Below, piece after piece: positions 45,107 to 55,033 of a DNA stretch of 64,000 nucleotides. The first letter of the stretch is position 1; every line of letters begins with the position of its first letter. The notes under the pieces are model-generated. The model was given only the letters and a program-made list of their open reading frames with translations, made no database searches and was not told the origin of the DNA. The position numbers and the translations under genes are program-made. The DNA is from Ignavibacteriota bacterium (GTDB lineage Bacteria > Bacteroidota > Ignavibacteria > Ignavibacteriales > Melioribacteraceae), in the NCBI GenBank assembly GCA_016713565.1, contig JADJOX010000007.1:1540501-1604500 (forward strand), in the 5' to 3' direction.

Positions 45107-46957
45107 ATGGATAAACAATCAACCTTAGCATTTATATTAATTGGAATTATTTTAGTTTTTTGGCTATATCTTAATTCACCTCAGCCGCCGGTAGATCAGC
45201 CGCATAAAGAAGACACTACAAAGGTTGTTGTTAACAGCGATACTTTAAAACTTGAGGACAAAGCTCAAACTGAAGTCGCTGAAAAAGAAAGTACCGAAGT
45301 TCAAACTACTTTTAACAAATCAGAAAAAAAAGAAGAAACAATAACAATTGAAACTGATTTGGCTTTGATCGAACTTACTTCCAAAGGTGGCAGATTAAAG
45401 AAATTTTATTTGAAGAAATATGAAACTTGGTATCACGACAATATTGATTCGACTGATATTTATAATAGATATGTTCAATTGATAAATTATACCAAAGAGG
45501 GCGGAGACTTTAATATAGTTTTTGTTACCAAAGAGGGACAGTTTGTTAATACTAAAAATATAGATTTTAACTCCGATAAAAAAGAAAGTTATTACAGAGT
45601 AAAAGAAAATGACTCGTTATCGTTAAGTTATACATATAATGTTGAAGAGAATAAAAGCTTAACAAAACAATTTACTTTTTTTGCAAATGATTACAATTCA
45701 AAAGTTCAAATAGTCCTTAACAATCTTGATGATGTTATTAGCAGTTACAGATATGATTTGGAATGGTCGAATGGAATTAATTTTGTTGAGCAAAATTCAG
45801 TTGATGAAGCAAATTATTCAAGCGCAGCCGCATTTTCCGGCGATGAAAAAGTTGTTATAGATGCAACATCTGTAGATGAACCGGTTGAAAAAGTTATTAA
45901 TGGTAAAATAGATTGGGTTGGCGTAAAGAATAAATATTTTACGGTAATACTTGCGCCGGTAAACCCAAGTGATGAAGGCGGAGCTGATTTTAAAGGTGAG
46001 CATGTTTTAAACCAATTTGGAAACCGTGAATATTATTCCACAAGTTTAAGAATTCCGTTTAATAATCAAAAACTGCAGAAAGATAATTTTAGGCTGTATG
46101 TTGGTCCGCTTGATTACGATATTCTTAAAGCTCAAAATCATAATTACCAGGCAATTTATGATTTCGGCAGTTTCTTTGGATTGGCATTTATAACCAGACC
46201 AATTTCAGAATACATATTACATCCGTTATTTATTTTCCTTCATAAATTTATTCCTAATTACGGCTGGGTTATAATTGTTTTTACAATTATTCTTAAAATC
46301 GCATTATCGCCATTAACCCGCCAAAGCTATAAATCGATGAAGAAAATGTCTCAGCTTCAGCCCAAAATAGCCGAGTTGAAAGAAAAGTTTAAAGGCGATC
46401 AGCAGAAAATTCAAAAAGAGACGATGAAGCTTTATTCCACGTATGGAATAAATCCTGCCGGCGGATGTTTGCCGATGCTGCTTCAAATGCCGATTTTATT
46501 TGCGCTGTTTACTTTTTTTAATGTTGCTATAGAAATTAGACACGAACCTTTTTTATGGTGGATTACCAATTTATCATCCCCCGATGTTATATATAAACTG
46601 CCTTTTAAAATCCCGCTGTTTGGAGTTGATATTATAACCGGACTAGCACCGCTTTTAGGATTAACAATGTTTTTTACACAAAAAATGACGGTTAAAGATC
46701 CTTCACAAAAAGCAATGGTTTATATAATGCCGTTTATGATGACTTTCATCTTTATGAATTTATCATCCGGCTTGAACCTATATTATTTTATGTTCAATTT
46801 ACTTTCAATAGGTCAGCAGTATTATATAAATCACAAACAAGGTGAAGAATTAGTTCCGGTTGAAAATCCCAAAAAGAAAACTGGCTTTATGCAAAGAATG
46901 ATGGAAGCGGCCGAGCAGCAACAAAAAGCTCAAAAACAAATGGGTAAAAAGAAGTAA
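45107..46957 (+). CDS. yidC: Membrane protein insertase YidC
   Basis: Inserts proteins into the inner membrane. 616 residues. Gram-negative type: an N-terminal helix (5-23), a charged linker, a large periplasmic beta domain (~85-350), then five helices with the insertase core ('GWVIIVFTIILKIALSPL', 'AGGCLPMLLQMPILFALFTF', 'VYIMPFMMTFIFMN'). The hydrophilic-groove Arg would be in the segment before 'QSYKSMKKM'. The C-terminus is Gln/Lys-rich ('EAAEQQQKAQKQMGKKK'). Confidence 0.96.
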   Translation: MDKQSTLAFILIGIILVFWLYLNSPQPPVDQPHKEDTTKVVVNSDTLKLEDKAQTEVAEKESTEVQTTFNKSEKKEETITIETDLALIELTSKGGRLKKFYLKKYETWYHDNIDSTDIYNRYVQLINYTKEGGDFNIVFVTKEGQFVNTKNIDFNSDKKESYYRVKENDSLSLSYTYNVEENKSLTKQFTFFANDYNSKVQIVLNNLDDVISSYRYDLEWSNGINFVEQNSVDEANYSSAAAFSGDEKVVIDATSVDEPVEKVINGKIDWVGVKNKYFTVILAPVNPSDEGGADFKGEHVLNQFGNREYYSTSLRIPFNNQKLQKDNFRLYVGPLDYDILKAQNHNYQAIYDFGSFFGLAFITRPISEYILHPLFIFLHKFIPNYGWVIIVFTIILKIALSPLTRQSYKSMKKMSQLQPKIAELKEKFKGDQQKIQKETMKLYSTYGINPAGGCLPMLLQMPILFALFTFFNVAIEIRHEPFLWWITNLSSPDVIYKLPFKIPLFGVDIITGLAPLLGLTMFFTQKMTVKDPSQKAMVYIMPFMMTFIFMNLSSGLNLYYFMFNLLSIGQQYYINHKQGEELVPVENPKKKTGFMQRMMEAAEQQQKAQKQMGKKK

Positions 46958-46996
46958 AATTATTAATTTATCCAATAATATTTTTTAAGTGTTTTA

Positions 46997-49702
46997 ATGA
47001 AAGCTTTTTTCAGTAAGCTGATCTTAATTTTTGTTTTTTTTTCGAAAATTGTTTTTCCTCAAAATATATTTGAACTTAAACTTTCATTTAAAGAAAAAAT
47101 ATTACCATTCGGAATTACAAAATTAGTTCCAATAGATAAACCGGAAGTAAGTTTAGTTTTAAGCGGTGGTGGCTCTAGAGGAATTTCTCACGTTGGTGTT
47201 CTAAAAGCTATTGAAGAACTTAAAATTCCCCTCGACCAAATTATTGGAACCAGCATGGGAAGTGTTATCGGAGGATTATATTCCGCTGGATATTCCATCA
47301 AAGAAATTGACTCAATTGTTAAATCAACAAACTGGGATGAGTTTTTTTCTTTAACCAACGATGATAGAAGAAATCTTTTTGTTGATCAAAAGATTACGGA
47401 AGATAAATCTTTATTGACGTTAAGATTAAATGGATTAAAACCATCAATACCTTCCGCCATAAATACCGGTAAAAAAATTAGTAATTTTTTAACAAGTCTT
47501 GCATTAAACGCGCCGATAAACAATCCAGATTCTTTTGATAATTTATTGTATAAGTTTAGAGCGGTTTGTACAGATCTGGTTAGCGGTAAAAGAACCGTAC
47601 TAAAAAATGGTTTACTAGGTGAAGCAATGCGCGCAAGTTCAAGTGTTTCATTTTTTTTACCTCCGGTTAGAATTGATTCACTTATTTTAGTGGATGGCGG
47701 ATTGGTTGATAATCTTCCCATAAAAACTGCGGAGGAATTAAATCCTGATTTTATAATTGCTTCAGACGCTACAAGCGGCTTAAGAAATAAAAATGAACTT
47801 GAATATCCGTGGGAAATTGCCGATCAAATTGTAACAATTCCATCAAGAATAATTTGGGAAGAAAACATTTCCAAAGCAAATATTCTTATTAAACAGAATC
47901 TTAAAAAAAGAAGAAACGATAATTTTGAAAATTTAGAAGAAATAATTAATTCCGGCTATGATTCGGCCAAATATCTTTTGCTTAACGTAAATTATGAACT
48001 GTCACAATTATTTAAAAAGAAATTGGTGAATGATGAAAAATATTTTCATAACATCGGCTTGCCGGAAAATGCAAACATTTTAGAAAAAGAAATTTTTGAA
48101 AAATATAAAAACCTATATACTTTCAGCAAATCGGAAATACTATTTGATTTATATAAAATATATGATCGCGGAATTTACAATAATCTATCCGCAACCGCGA
48201 CAATTTCTGATTCCTCTACATTTATTAACATTAATTTTCAGCTAAATAATAAAATCAAAAATGTTGAACTAATTGGTGTAACACAAATACCAATTGAAGT
48301 TGCGTTAAAACATTTTGATAATATTTTAAATAAACCTTATTCCGCGGAAGGTGTTTTAAGTTCAAACTTAAACCTGATAAAAAATTATAGAAAACTCGGC
48401 TATTCACTTGCGACAATAGATTTAGTGTATTTTAGCGAAGATTTGGAAAAATTATATGTTACAATAAACGAAGGTCAAATTACTGATATTGAAGTGGAAG
48501 GCAACGAAACAACTCTTAATTCGGTTATAACAAGAGAATTTGCAACTGACGTGGGCGATTATATAAAAAAAGAAAATTTAGATGAGGGACTAAATAACAT
48601 TTCGGCAACCGACCTTTTTGAAAATGTTAAACTTAGTTTTTCGAATAACGGTTTGGGTAAAAAAGTTAAAATTGAACTTCAAGAAAAACTTCCGAATGTA
48701 TTGAGGTTAGGATTAAGGATTGATAATGAAAACTTTACACAATTTGCGGTTGACTTAAGGAATGAAAATTTATTTGGAACAGGATCAGAACTTGGTTTTT
48801 CACTCGCGGGTGGAATAAGAAACAGAACGTTTTTAATTGAACATAAAACCAATAGAATTTTTAATACATATTTAACTTACAAAGCTCAGCTTTTTTATAA
48901 CTTTAATGATGTTAAAGTTTACGCTGATGATAATATTCCTAACAATTATAAATTCAGCAGATCTGAAATTGGCGAGTATAGACAAATATTTTTCGGGGGT
49001 TTTATTGGTGTCGGCGCACATTTGCAAAAAATTGGAACTCTGACTACAGAAGGAAAATATGAAGTTGACGAGATTAAAAGTATTGATTCAATTGCAGATG
49101 AGCAAACATATAAGATCAATATTTCAAGCCTAAAATTCCGATTGCAAATCGATTCACAAAATAAATATCCGTTTCCTACCAAGGGTTTGTACATTGATAC
49201 TTACTATGAAACGGCTCAAAAAATTCTAGGCGGTGATATAAGTTTTGCAAAGTTCAGTTTTGATTATTCCGGATATGTTTCATTTAATAACCATACTATA
49301 AAGCCAAGAGTAATTTTTGGATTTGCTGATGAAACTCTCCCCTTAAGTCAGCAATTTGACTTTGGCGGACAAAAGAATTTTTTCGGTTACAGAGATTATG
49401 AATTTAGGGGAAGACAAATTTTTATTGCATCAATGGAATACAGATATAAACTACCTATTCAAATTTATGTCGATACTTATTTAAAATTAAGATATGATTT
49501 GGGTTCATCATGGAATAAACAAGAGCAAATAAAATTTGAAAACTTAAAACATGGCGTCGGTTTCTCAATTGCATTGGATACTCCGGTTGGACCGGCAGAA
49601 TTTTCAGTGGGCAGAAGTTTATATTTGAAAGATACTTCTCCGGAAAGAATTATAAGCCGAGGTCCGTTTATGTTTTATTTTATTATTGGTTATTATTATT
49701 AG
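46997..49702 (+). CDS. Patatin-like phospholipase fused to BamA-type outer-membrane barrel
   Basis: A 901-residue outer-membrane protein, type V-d secretion (PlpD) style. Signal peptide 1-21. The patatin domain (~50-330) has the oxyanion loop 'SGGGSRG' (55-61), nucleophile Ser86 in 'GTSMGS' and Asp233 in 'VDGGLVDNLP', so the Ser-Asp dyad is intact. POTRA-like sequence follows at ~410-570 ('EGQITDIEVEGNETTLNSVI'). A 16-strand-type barrel from ~575 opens 'LRLGLRIDNENFTQFAVDLR' and ends in an aromatic 'FMFYFIIGYYY'. It begins 39 bases after yidC. The lipase domain would be displayed or released outside. Confidence 0.9.
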   Translation: MKAFFSKLILIFVFFSKIVFPQNIFELKLSFKEKILPFGITKLVPIDKPEVSLVLSGGGSRGISHVGVLKAIEELKIPLDQIIGTSMGSVIGGLYSAGYSIKEIDSIVKSTNWDEFFSLTNDDRRNLFVDQKITEDKSLLTLRLNGLKPSIPSAINTGKKISNFLTSLALNAPINNPDSFDNLLYKFRAVCTDLVSGKRTVLKNGLLGEAMRASSSVSFFLPPVRIDSLILVDGGLVDNLPIKTAEELNPDFIIASDATSGLRNKNELEYPWEIADQIVTIPSRIIWEENISKANILIKQNLKKRRNDNFENLEEIINSGYDSAKYLLLNVNYELSQLFKKKLVNDEKYFHNIGLPENANILEKEIFEKYKNLYTFSKSEILFDLYKIYDRGIYNNLSATATISDSSTFININFQLNNKIKNVELIGVTQIPIEVALKHFDNILNKPYSAEGVLSSNLNLIKNYRKLGYSLATIDLVYFSEDLEKLYVTINEGQITDIEVEGNETTLNSVITREFATDVGDYIKKENLDEGLNNISATDLFENVKLSFSNNGLGKKVKIELQEKLPNVLRLGLRIDNENFTQFAVDLRNENLFGTGSELGFSLAGGIRNRTFLIEHKTNRIFNTYLTYKAQLFYNFNDVKVYADDNIPNNYKFSRSEIGEYRQIFFGGFIGVGAHLQKIGTLTTEGKYEVDEIKSIDSIADEQTYKINISSLKFRLQIDSQNKYPFPTKGLYIDTYYETAQKILGGDISFAKFSFDYSGYVSFNNHTIKPRVIFGFADETLPLSQQFDFGGQKNFFGYRDYEFRGRQIFIASMEYRYKLPIQIYVDTYLKLRYDLGSSWNKQEQIKFENLKHGVGFSIALDTPVGPAEFSVGRSLYLKDTSPERIISRGPFMFYFIIGYYY

Positions 49703-50198
49703 TGCTTTGTGTTAAAAAATGAATTAAGTTTTTCTTTGTAAATACCGGCAAATCAATTTCAAATTTTACAACATCGTTTTTATCCCAAGCCTTATTTCCA
49801 GCAATTTCAAATTTATGTTTTTTTATTACGGCAAATCTTCTATCTGTAAGCTGTTGATTCTTATCAAACAAGAAAAAACAAATAATAATTGGTATATTAA
49901 ATTTTTCCGACCAGTTAATGTAAGATTCAATTGCACGTTTGTTAACCCAATAAGCCTCCTTTGTTTTTCCTTTCCAATCCAGTAAAAATCGGTGTCCGAT
50001 ATATTCACCAACGATATCCGGTTTATCATCACCTTTTTCCCAAACCTTTTCATAACGCCTATCGTTACCAAAGTCGTTAAAATCTATTCCCCATTGCAGA
50101 AGTAAATTTTTACCGTGGAATTCTGCCATGTCATGTACTTCATAATTTTTCCTAAAATCTTCTCTTGACTTAACCGGCTGAAAGTTTAATTCTTTCAT
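49683..50198 (-). CDS. PD-(D/E)XK nuclease-like protein
   Basis: A 171-residue soluble protein. The core 'PDIVGEYIGHRFLLDWKGK' gives PD (60-61) and D-x-K (Asp74, Lys76) at the spacing of the PD-(D/E)XK nuclease fold. Glu26 could be the helix-1 acid, and the amphipathic helix 'RAIESYINWSEKFNIPII' follows as in Holliday-resolvase-like members. It matches no named family that I know, so substrate is unknown. Its 3' end overlaps the convergent patatin gene by 20 bases, and a dynamin-like GTPase gene lies 95 bases upstream on the same strand. Confidence 0.6.
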   Translation of the reverse strand: MKELNFQPVKSREDFRKNYEVHDMAEFHGKNLLLQWGIDFNDFGNDRRYEKVWEKGDDKPDIVGEYIGHRFLLDWKGKTKEAYWVNKRAIESYINWSEKFNIPIIICFFLFDKNQQLTDRRFAVIKKHKFEIAGNKAWDKNDVVKFEIDLPVFTKKNLIHFLTQSTNNNNQ

Positions 50199-50293
50199 AA
50201 TTTATTTTTTCTGTAAAATATTTTACAAAGTCTTACTTTTTGGATTTTGTGTTTTTCTCGAAATTTAAGAAAGCTAAAAATAAATTCAGCCAA

Positions 50294-52012
50294 TTATAAA
50301 TTGGAGTTAATTTCGTTCTTTAACTTTAAGAAATTTTCCTTAACAATTTTTACCTTCTCAAACAAAGGTTCCAAGCGTTTCTTTTCACTTTCGGTATATT
50401 CATAGAATGGAATAAATGTACGATTTATATCTTCATAAATAAAACTTAATTTAGAGTTTAATTTTGTTGTTAACTCACTCTCAAATTTTGTTTTTCCGGA
50501 ATCCAACCCTTCTTTAAATTCTTTAACTATTTTAGATTTTTTAAATATTAAAACGCCGCCGGCAATTATCAAACCGGCTCCCGTTAAAATTCCGCCCGTA
50601 ATATCCATAAACGCAACTTGAGTTGTTGATAAAATTATAGCGCCGACTATTGCTAAAATACCTCCGCCCATTGCGGTTGGAGCCAAATTAGAAGGACGTG
50701 AATTTAAAAATGTTGTAAATGAATCATTTGCCATTAAATCAGTTACTTTTGATTTTACATCTTGAATTACGTGGAGTCGTTCTTCGCCAATTTTAACATA
50801 AAGTTCATCTTTTTTAATTCTTTGCTGTTCTTTCATGTCGAGTTCATCAATCAACGTTTGTAGCAGTTGTTTAATTCCGCTAAGAAAATGTTTTGCTCCG
50901 TCATCGGCAATTTCCTCAAATGAAGAATGTAATTTATTTTCAAATTTCTTCTGAAGCTCCTTGATCCAATTATTTATTGAGCTGTCTTTATTGAATATTG
51001 CGCCGAATGTTCTTTTAAATAATGAAAACACGGATAAACCTTCTTCAAATTCTTCTTTCACTTCGTATGAGACTTTATCGTAATTTGAAACCAATCTATC
51101 AACCAAACTTTTAATTTCGTAAGTTGAATGTTTTTCCCCGGTTTCCAATCGTAATTTAATTTTTACCGCAAAAGCCAGATCTTTTTCTAAAGTCAGTTTC
51201 AATTGATCTAAGCTTGAATTGGTTTTTTCAATTACTTGCTGAGATGTATCTAAAATGGACTGCAGTTTTAATTTTAAATGTTTTCCGCCTGTAATTGTAT
51301 TATGAATAAATTCTCTAACTAAATTAAAACCCGAATTTTCTTTTTCTTCCAATTCCAAAACAGCGGAAGTTGGAAATACAATTGGAGAAGTAATTCCTCT
51401 TTTAATCGCATACTCTTTTACTTTTTCAATATTTGTGGAAAGTTCATCAGGTCTGGCCAAATCAGCCTGCTGCAAAATAAACACGACTTGTTTTTTCCAT
51501 TCATCACTAACATAATCGAGCAAATCCCAAGCAGATTGCGTATGCGGATTTTTTGCGGGGAATATGAATAAAACCAAATCGCTGTTAGGTACAAATTTTT
51601 GCGTAATTTCCTGATGATTCTTAATAATAGTATTAGTTCCCGGAGTGTCAACAATTGCAATAGTTTTTAATATTTCAGATGGAACACCGATTCTTTTATA
51701 AAATTCACTTAATTGAATTTCATTTCTTGATTCAGAATATTCCAATTTTTGAACAACATCCGTACATGGAGCCGCGTCAACTTTACAAATATCATCCTTT
51801 AAAAGCGCGTTAATAAAACTGCTTTTTCCGGATTTTACTTCGCCAACAACTACAAATAAAAAGGGTTCGTTAATATTGGATCTTAAATCGCTTATAATTT
51901 TTTGAAAATCCGGGTTTCCGACTTCAATTGTAAACTGGTGAAGATCTTTTAAGAAATCCGCCAATTTAAATTTGTAAATTGAAAAGTTTTCATTAATGAG
52001 TTCAGTTTTCAT
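50294..52012 (-). CDS. Bacterial dynamin-like GTPase
   Basis: A 572-residue membrane-remodelling GTPase. The start is ATG 52012, which gives the usual short lead-in; a further 7 codons lie upstream to 52033. G1 'VGEVKSGKSSFINAL', G2 Thr in 'APCTDV', G3 'DTPGTN' and G4 'LQQADLA' (the usual N/TKxD is degenerate, as in many dynamins). A long helical stalk follows. Two hydrophobic hairpin helices near residues 435-490 ('GGILAIVGAIILSTTQ', 'GILTGAGLIIAGGVLIF') form the membrane paddle. Possible roles are membrane repair, fission or phage resistance (DynA/LeoA-like). Confidence 0.85.
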   Translation of the reverse strand: MKTELINENFSIYKFKLADFLKDLHQFTIEVGNPDFQKIISDLRSNINEPFLFVVVGEVKSGKSSFINALLKDDICKVDAAPCTDVVQKLEYSESRNEIQLSEFYKRIGVPSEILKTIAIVDTPGTNTIIKNHQEITQKFVPNSDLVLFIFPAKNPHTQSAWDLLDYVSDEWKKQVVFILQQADLARPDELSTNIEKVKEYAIKRGITSPIVFPTSAVLELEEKENSGFNLVREFIHNTITGGKHLKLKLQSILDTSQQVIEKTNSSLDQLKLTLEKDLAFAVKIKLRLETGEKHSTYEIKSLVDRLVSNYDKVSYEVKEEFEEGLSVFSLFKRTFGAIFNKDSSINNWIKELQKKFENKLHSSFEEIADDGAKHFLSGIKQLLQTLIDELDMKEQQRIKKDELYVKIGEERLHVIQDVKSKVTDLMANDSFTTFLNSRPSNLAPTAMGGGILAIVGAIILSTTQVAFMDITGGILTGAGLIIAGGVLIFKKSKIVKEFKEGLDSGKTKFESELTTKLNSKLSFIYEDINRTFIPFYEYTESEKKRLEPLFEKVKIVKENFLKLKNEINSNL

Positions 52013-52134
52013 ATAAATTCCACTTTTAGGCAAAATGACAAAAGAAATATAAGAAATGCAAAAAAGATTTTAATCTAAATTTTTAATATTTGTCATTAGT
52101 ATTTGGAGGAATAAAATTATGAATTAATAAAATT

Positions 52135-52728
52135 TCAAATTTTCTTTCCAACGAATTTAATTACAATTGCATCTTGAGGAACTCCCAATTTTATTCTTGA
52201 TATTTTTTCTTTTTTTAGAAGTTCAAAATCCAAATCAATAAACTCTTCAACAATTTGGTCAAGCGAGTATAAAAGTTCTATAGCGGAAGGTCCGTTTGTG
52301 TTTAATTTGATATGTTCCTTTTCATAAACAAGGAATATTAAAACACCGTTTGTTTTTAGCGCGTTTATAATTTTTTTATGAATATTTTCTCTGAGTTCTT
52401 CTTCAATGTGAAAGTAAATTATAACAATAGAATCATAAGTTTCTTTTGGAAAATCGTATTCAAGAACATCTTCGACTATATAATTAATTTCAACGTTATT
52501 TTCTTTAGCCAAATTGAGAGCCTTTTCTTTTCCTATTTCGCTAATATCAATACAATCGACGTTCCACCCGAGTTTAGCGGCATATACGGAATTCCTTCCT
52601 TCTCCTTCACCAATAAATAAGGCCTTTCCGGGTTGTAGTTTTGATATCTCTTCTTTAAAGAATTCATTCGGCTCTTTTCCGAAGTAATATTCTTCAGAAC
52701 TGTATCTATTATTCCATTTTTCTTTCAT
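52135..52728 (-). CDS. Class I SAM-dependent methyltransferase (TehB/SAM-bin like)
   Basis: A 197-residue Rossmann methyltransferase. SAM motif I 'ALFIGEGEGRNSVYAAKLGW' and acidic motif 'VDCIDISEIG', with a post-I loop 'YIVEDVLEYDFP'. The N-terminal 'WNNRYSSEEYYFGKEPNEFF' matches a Bacteroidota/Proteobacteria family near TehB. Substrate unknown. It lies upstream of the dynamin-like gene on the same strand (about 120 bases), but co-transcription is not assured. Confidence 0.8.
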   Translation of the reverse strand: MKEKWNNRYSSEEYYFGKEPNEFFKEEISKLQPGKALFIGEGEGRNSVYAAKLGWNVDCIDISEIGKEKALNLAKENNVEINYIVEDVLEYDFPKETYDSIVIIYFHIEEELRENIHKKIINALKTNGVLIFLVYEKEHIKLNTNGPSAIELLYSLDQIVEEFIDLDFELLKKEKISRIKLGVPQDAIVIKFVGKKI

Positions 52729-52750
52729 GCTAAATTCATAAATTGTTTTA

Positions 52751-52778
52751 AAAAAATAATGCCGGAATAAACCGGCAT
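52751..52778 (-). terminator. Intrinsic terminator of the peroxiredoxin gene
   Basis: Minus strand: ATGCCGG, loop TTTATT, CCGGCAT, then TATTTTTTT. Begins about 33 bases past the peroxiredoxin stop. Confidence 0.85.
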
Positions 52779-52810
52779 CAAAAATTAAAAAAATATTTTT
52801 AATAAGAAAA

Positions 52811-53347
52811 TTATAAAGTAGCTTGTCCCGGTTCCCAATTGCAAGGAGTTAATGCACCGGTTTGCAATGCGCTTAAAGCTCTAATCACTTCGTCAACGTT
52901 TCTGCCTACAGATAAATCATTCGCGTTTACCCATCTTATAATTCCTTCAGAATCAACAATAAAAGTTACTCGGTATGCGACTTTTTCGTTTGATTCAAGT
53001 ATTCCCAAATTTTCTGCCAAAGATTTTGAAGTATCGGCAATTAGAGGAAATTTTAGACCGCGTAAATCATTGTGATTGTTTCTCCAAGCTAAATGTACAA
53101 ACTCAGAATCTGTTGAAGCTCCGTATAATGTGGTATTTCTACTTTCAAATTCCGCAAATTTTTTGTTGAATTCTGAAATTTCTGTTGGACATACGAATGT
53201 AAAATCTTTTGGATACCAAAACATAACCATCCATTTACCATCTTTCTTATGATCTTCAGAAGTTACTTCTCCAAATTCTTTTCCTAGTTCAATTGAAACG
53301 CAAGCTAATTTATTGAATTCTGGAAATTTTTGACCAATTGATAACAT
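52811..53347 (-). CDS. Peroxiredoxin, AhpC/Prx1 type
   Basis: Reduces hydrogen and organic peroxides in the cytoplasm. ATG 53347 with GGAG upstream is chosen over a longer frame to 53380. 178 residues. Peroxidatic Cys53 in 'DFTFVCPTEISEF', a catalytic Arg later ('AYRVTFIVD'), and a resolving Cys near 168 in 'TPCNWEPG'. The pattern 'CNW' places it with typical 2-Cys AhpC-like enzymes. Own terminator on each side, adjacent to katA and near oxyR, so likely peroxide-inducible. Confidence 0.92.
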   Translation of the reverse strand: MLSIGQKFPEFNKLACVSIELGKEFGEVTSEDHKKDGKWMVMFWYPKDFTFVCPTEISEFNKKFAEFESRNTTLYGASTDSEFVHLAWRNNHNDLRGLKFPLIADTSKSLAENLGILESNEKVAYRVTFIVDSEGIIRWVNANDLSVGRNVDEVIRALSALQTGALTPCNWEPGQATL

Positions 53348-53454
53348 TTTTTCTCCGTTATTAATAAATAAAATTAACATTGTAAATTTAAGACATTTAA
53401 CTTTTTTTTACAAACAAACGGAATAACTTTACAATTCATTTTGATCAAAAAAAT

Positions 53455-53479
53455 AAACCCCAAATAATTTGGGGTTTTT
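53455..53479 (-). terminator. Intrinsic terminator after katA
   Basis: AAACCCCAAA / TTTGGGGTTT stem (10 bp, loop of 3) 27 bases past the catalase stop. On the minus strand it is followed by TATTTTTTT. The plus strand also has TTTTT after it, so it can act both ways. Confidence 0.85.
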
Positions 53480-53505
53480 GAAAAAAATATTATTTTGTGA
53501 AAAGT

Positions 53506-55017
53506 TTACTTATAATTTGTTTCGGTTGTACTATCAATTAGTTCAGAAAATGATTTGGATGACCATTTTGCTAATTTAATATTTCCCAAACCAATTGCTT
53601 TTGCTACACCTTCGCCATATTTTTTATCCGCTTTATAAAAGTGTACAAGTTGACGAACCTTAATTCTTTCCGGAACTCCTTCCATAGCGCTTTTTACATT
53701 ATTGAATAATTGCTTTTTTTGATCGCTATTCATTATATTAAAAAGTTTTCCGGGCTGTGAATAATAATCATCATCTTCTCTGTGATCATATCTATCGGCA
53801 TTGCCGGAAATTTTTAATGGCGGTTCGCTATATGCTGAATTTTGTTTTGGTCCGCCCATACTATTCGGTTCATAATTTACAGCTCCTCCGCTGTTTCCGT
53901 CAAATCTCATATTACCATCGCGATGATAAGTATTTACTTCCGATTTTGGTTTATTTACGGGAAGCGCAGCGTAATTTACTCCAATTCTGTAACGGTGCGC
54001 GTCGGCATATGACATAATTCTTGCCTGCAGCATTTTATCCGGTGAAAAACCAATTCCATTTACAATATTGGAAGGTTCAAAAGAAGCTTGCTCAATTTCA
54101 GCAAAATAATTTTCGGGATTTCTGTTCAATTCTACCACGCCGACATCAATTAAAGGAAAATCTTTATGAGGCCAAACTTTAGTAAGATCAAAAGGATTAA
54201 AATGATATGTTTCTGCTTCAGATTCTTTCATAATTTGAATTTTGAAATTCCATTTCGGAAAATCGCCGTTTTCAATTGCGTTAAATAAATCTCTTTGAGA
54301 ACTTTCTCTATCTTTTCCTATTATTTCCGCGGATTCTTGATTTGTCCATGTTTTAATTCCTTGAGCGGTTTTAAAATGGAATTTCACCCAAAATCTTTCA
54401 TCCTTGGAATTTATAAAACTGTAAGTATGACTTCCATACCCGTTAACATATCTGTAACTTTGTGGTAATCCTCGGTCGCTGAATAAAATTGTTACTTGAT
54501 GCAGACTTTCAGGTGAGAGAGACCAAAAATCCCACATTGCAGTATTTGATCTTAAATTTGATTTAGGGTCTCTTTTCTGCGTATGAATAAAATCACTGAA
54601 TTTATACGGATCGCGAACAAAAAATACCGGAGTATTATTACCAACTAAATCCCAATTTCCATCTTCTGTATAAAATTTTATCGCAAATCCGCGGACATCT
54701 CTTTCTGCGTCAGCCGCGCCGTGTTCACCCGCAACAGTAGAAAAACGAATTAACAGATCTGTTTTCTTTCCAACTTTAGAAAACACTTTTGCTTTTGTAT
54801 ATTTTGAAATATCGTTTGTGATTGTCAAAGTTCCAAATGCGCCGGAGCCTTTTGCGTGTACAATTCTTTCCGGAACTCTTTCACGATTAAATGTCGCCAT
54901 TTTTTCTAAGAGTTGATGATCCTGCAATAATAATGGACCACGTTTACCTGCAGTTAAAGAATTTTGATTATCTCCAACCGGCTGACCGGCTGCTGTGGTT
55001 AATTTTTTTTCTTTCAT
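53506..55017 (-). CDS. katA: Monofunctional heme catalase
   Basis: Breaks hydrogen peroxide into water and oxygen. 503 residues, small-subunit clade. Catalytic His54 ('RIVHAKGSGAFG') and Asn127 ('LVGNNTPVFFVRDP'), heme-ligand Tyr in 'ARIMSYADAHRYRIG', and no flavodoxin-like C-terminal extension. GAGGAG lies 6 bases before the ATG. The DUF454 gene ends 16 bases upstream on the same strand, so they share a promoter that diverges from oxyR. Confidence 0.96.
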   Translation of the reverse strand: MKEKKLTTAAGQPVGDNQNSLTAGKRGPLLLQDHQLLEKMATFNRERVPERIVHAKGSGAFGTLTITNDISKYTKAKVFSKVGKKTDLLIRFSTVAGEHGAADAERDVRGFAIKFYTEDGNWDLVGNNTPVFFVRDPYKFSDFIHTQKRDPKSNLRSNTAMWDFWSLSPESLHQVTILFSDRGLPQSYRYVNGYGSHTYSFINSKDERFWVKFHFKTAQGIKTWTNQESAEIIGKDRESSQRDLFNAIENGDFPKWNFKIQIMKESEAETYHFNPFDLTKVWPHKDFPLIDVGVVELNRNPENYFAEIEQASFEPSNIVNGIGFSPDKMLQARIMSYADAHRYRIGVNYAALPVNKPKSEVNTYHRDGNMRFDGNSGGAVNYEPNSMGGPKQNSAYSEPPLKISGNADRYDHREDDDYYSQPGKLFNIMNSDQKKQLFNNVKSAMEGVPERIKVRQLVHFYKADKKYGEGVAKAIGLGNIKLAKWSSKSFSELIDSTTETNYK

Positions 55018-55033
55018 TGTATTCTCCTCTTAG

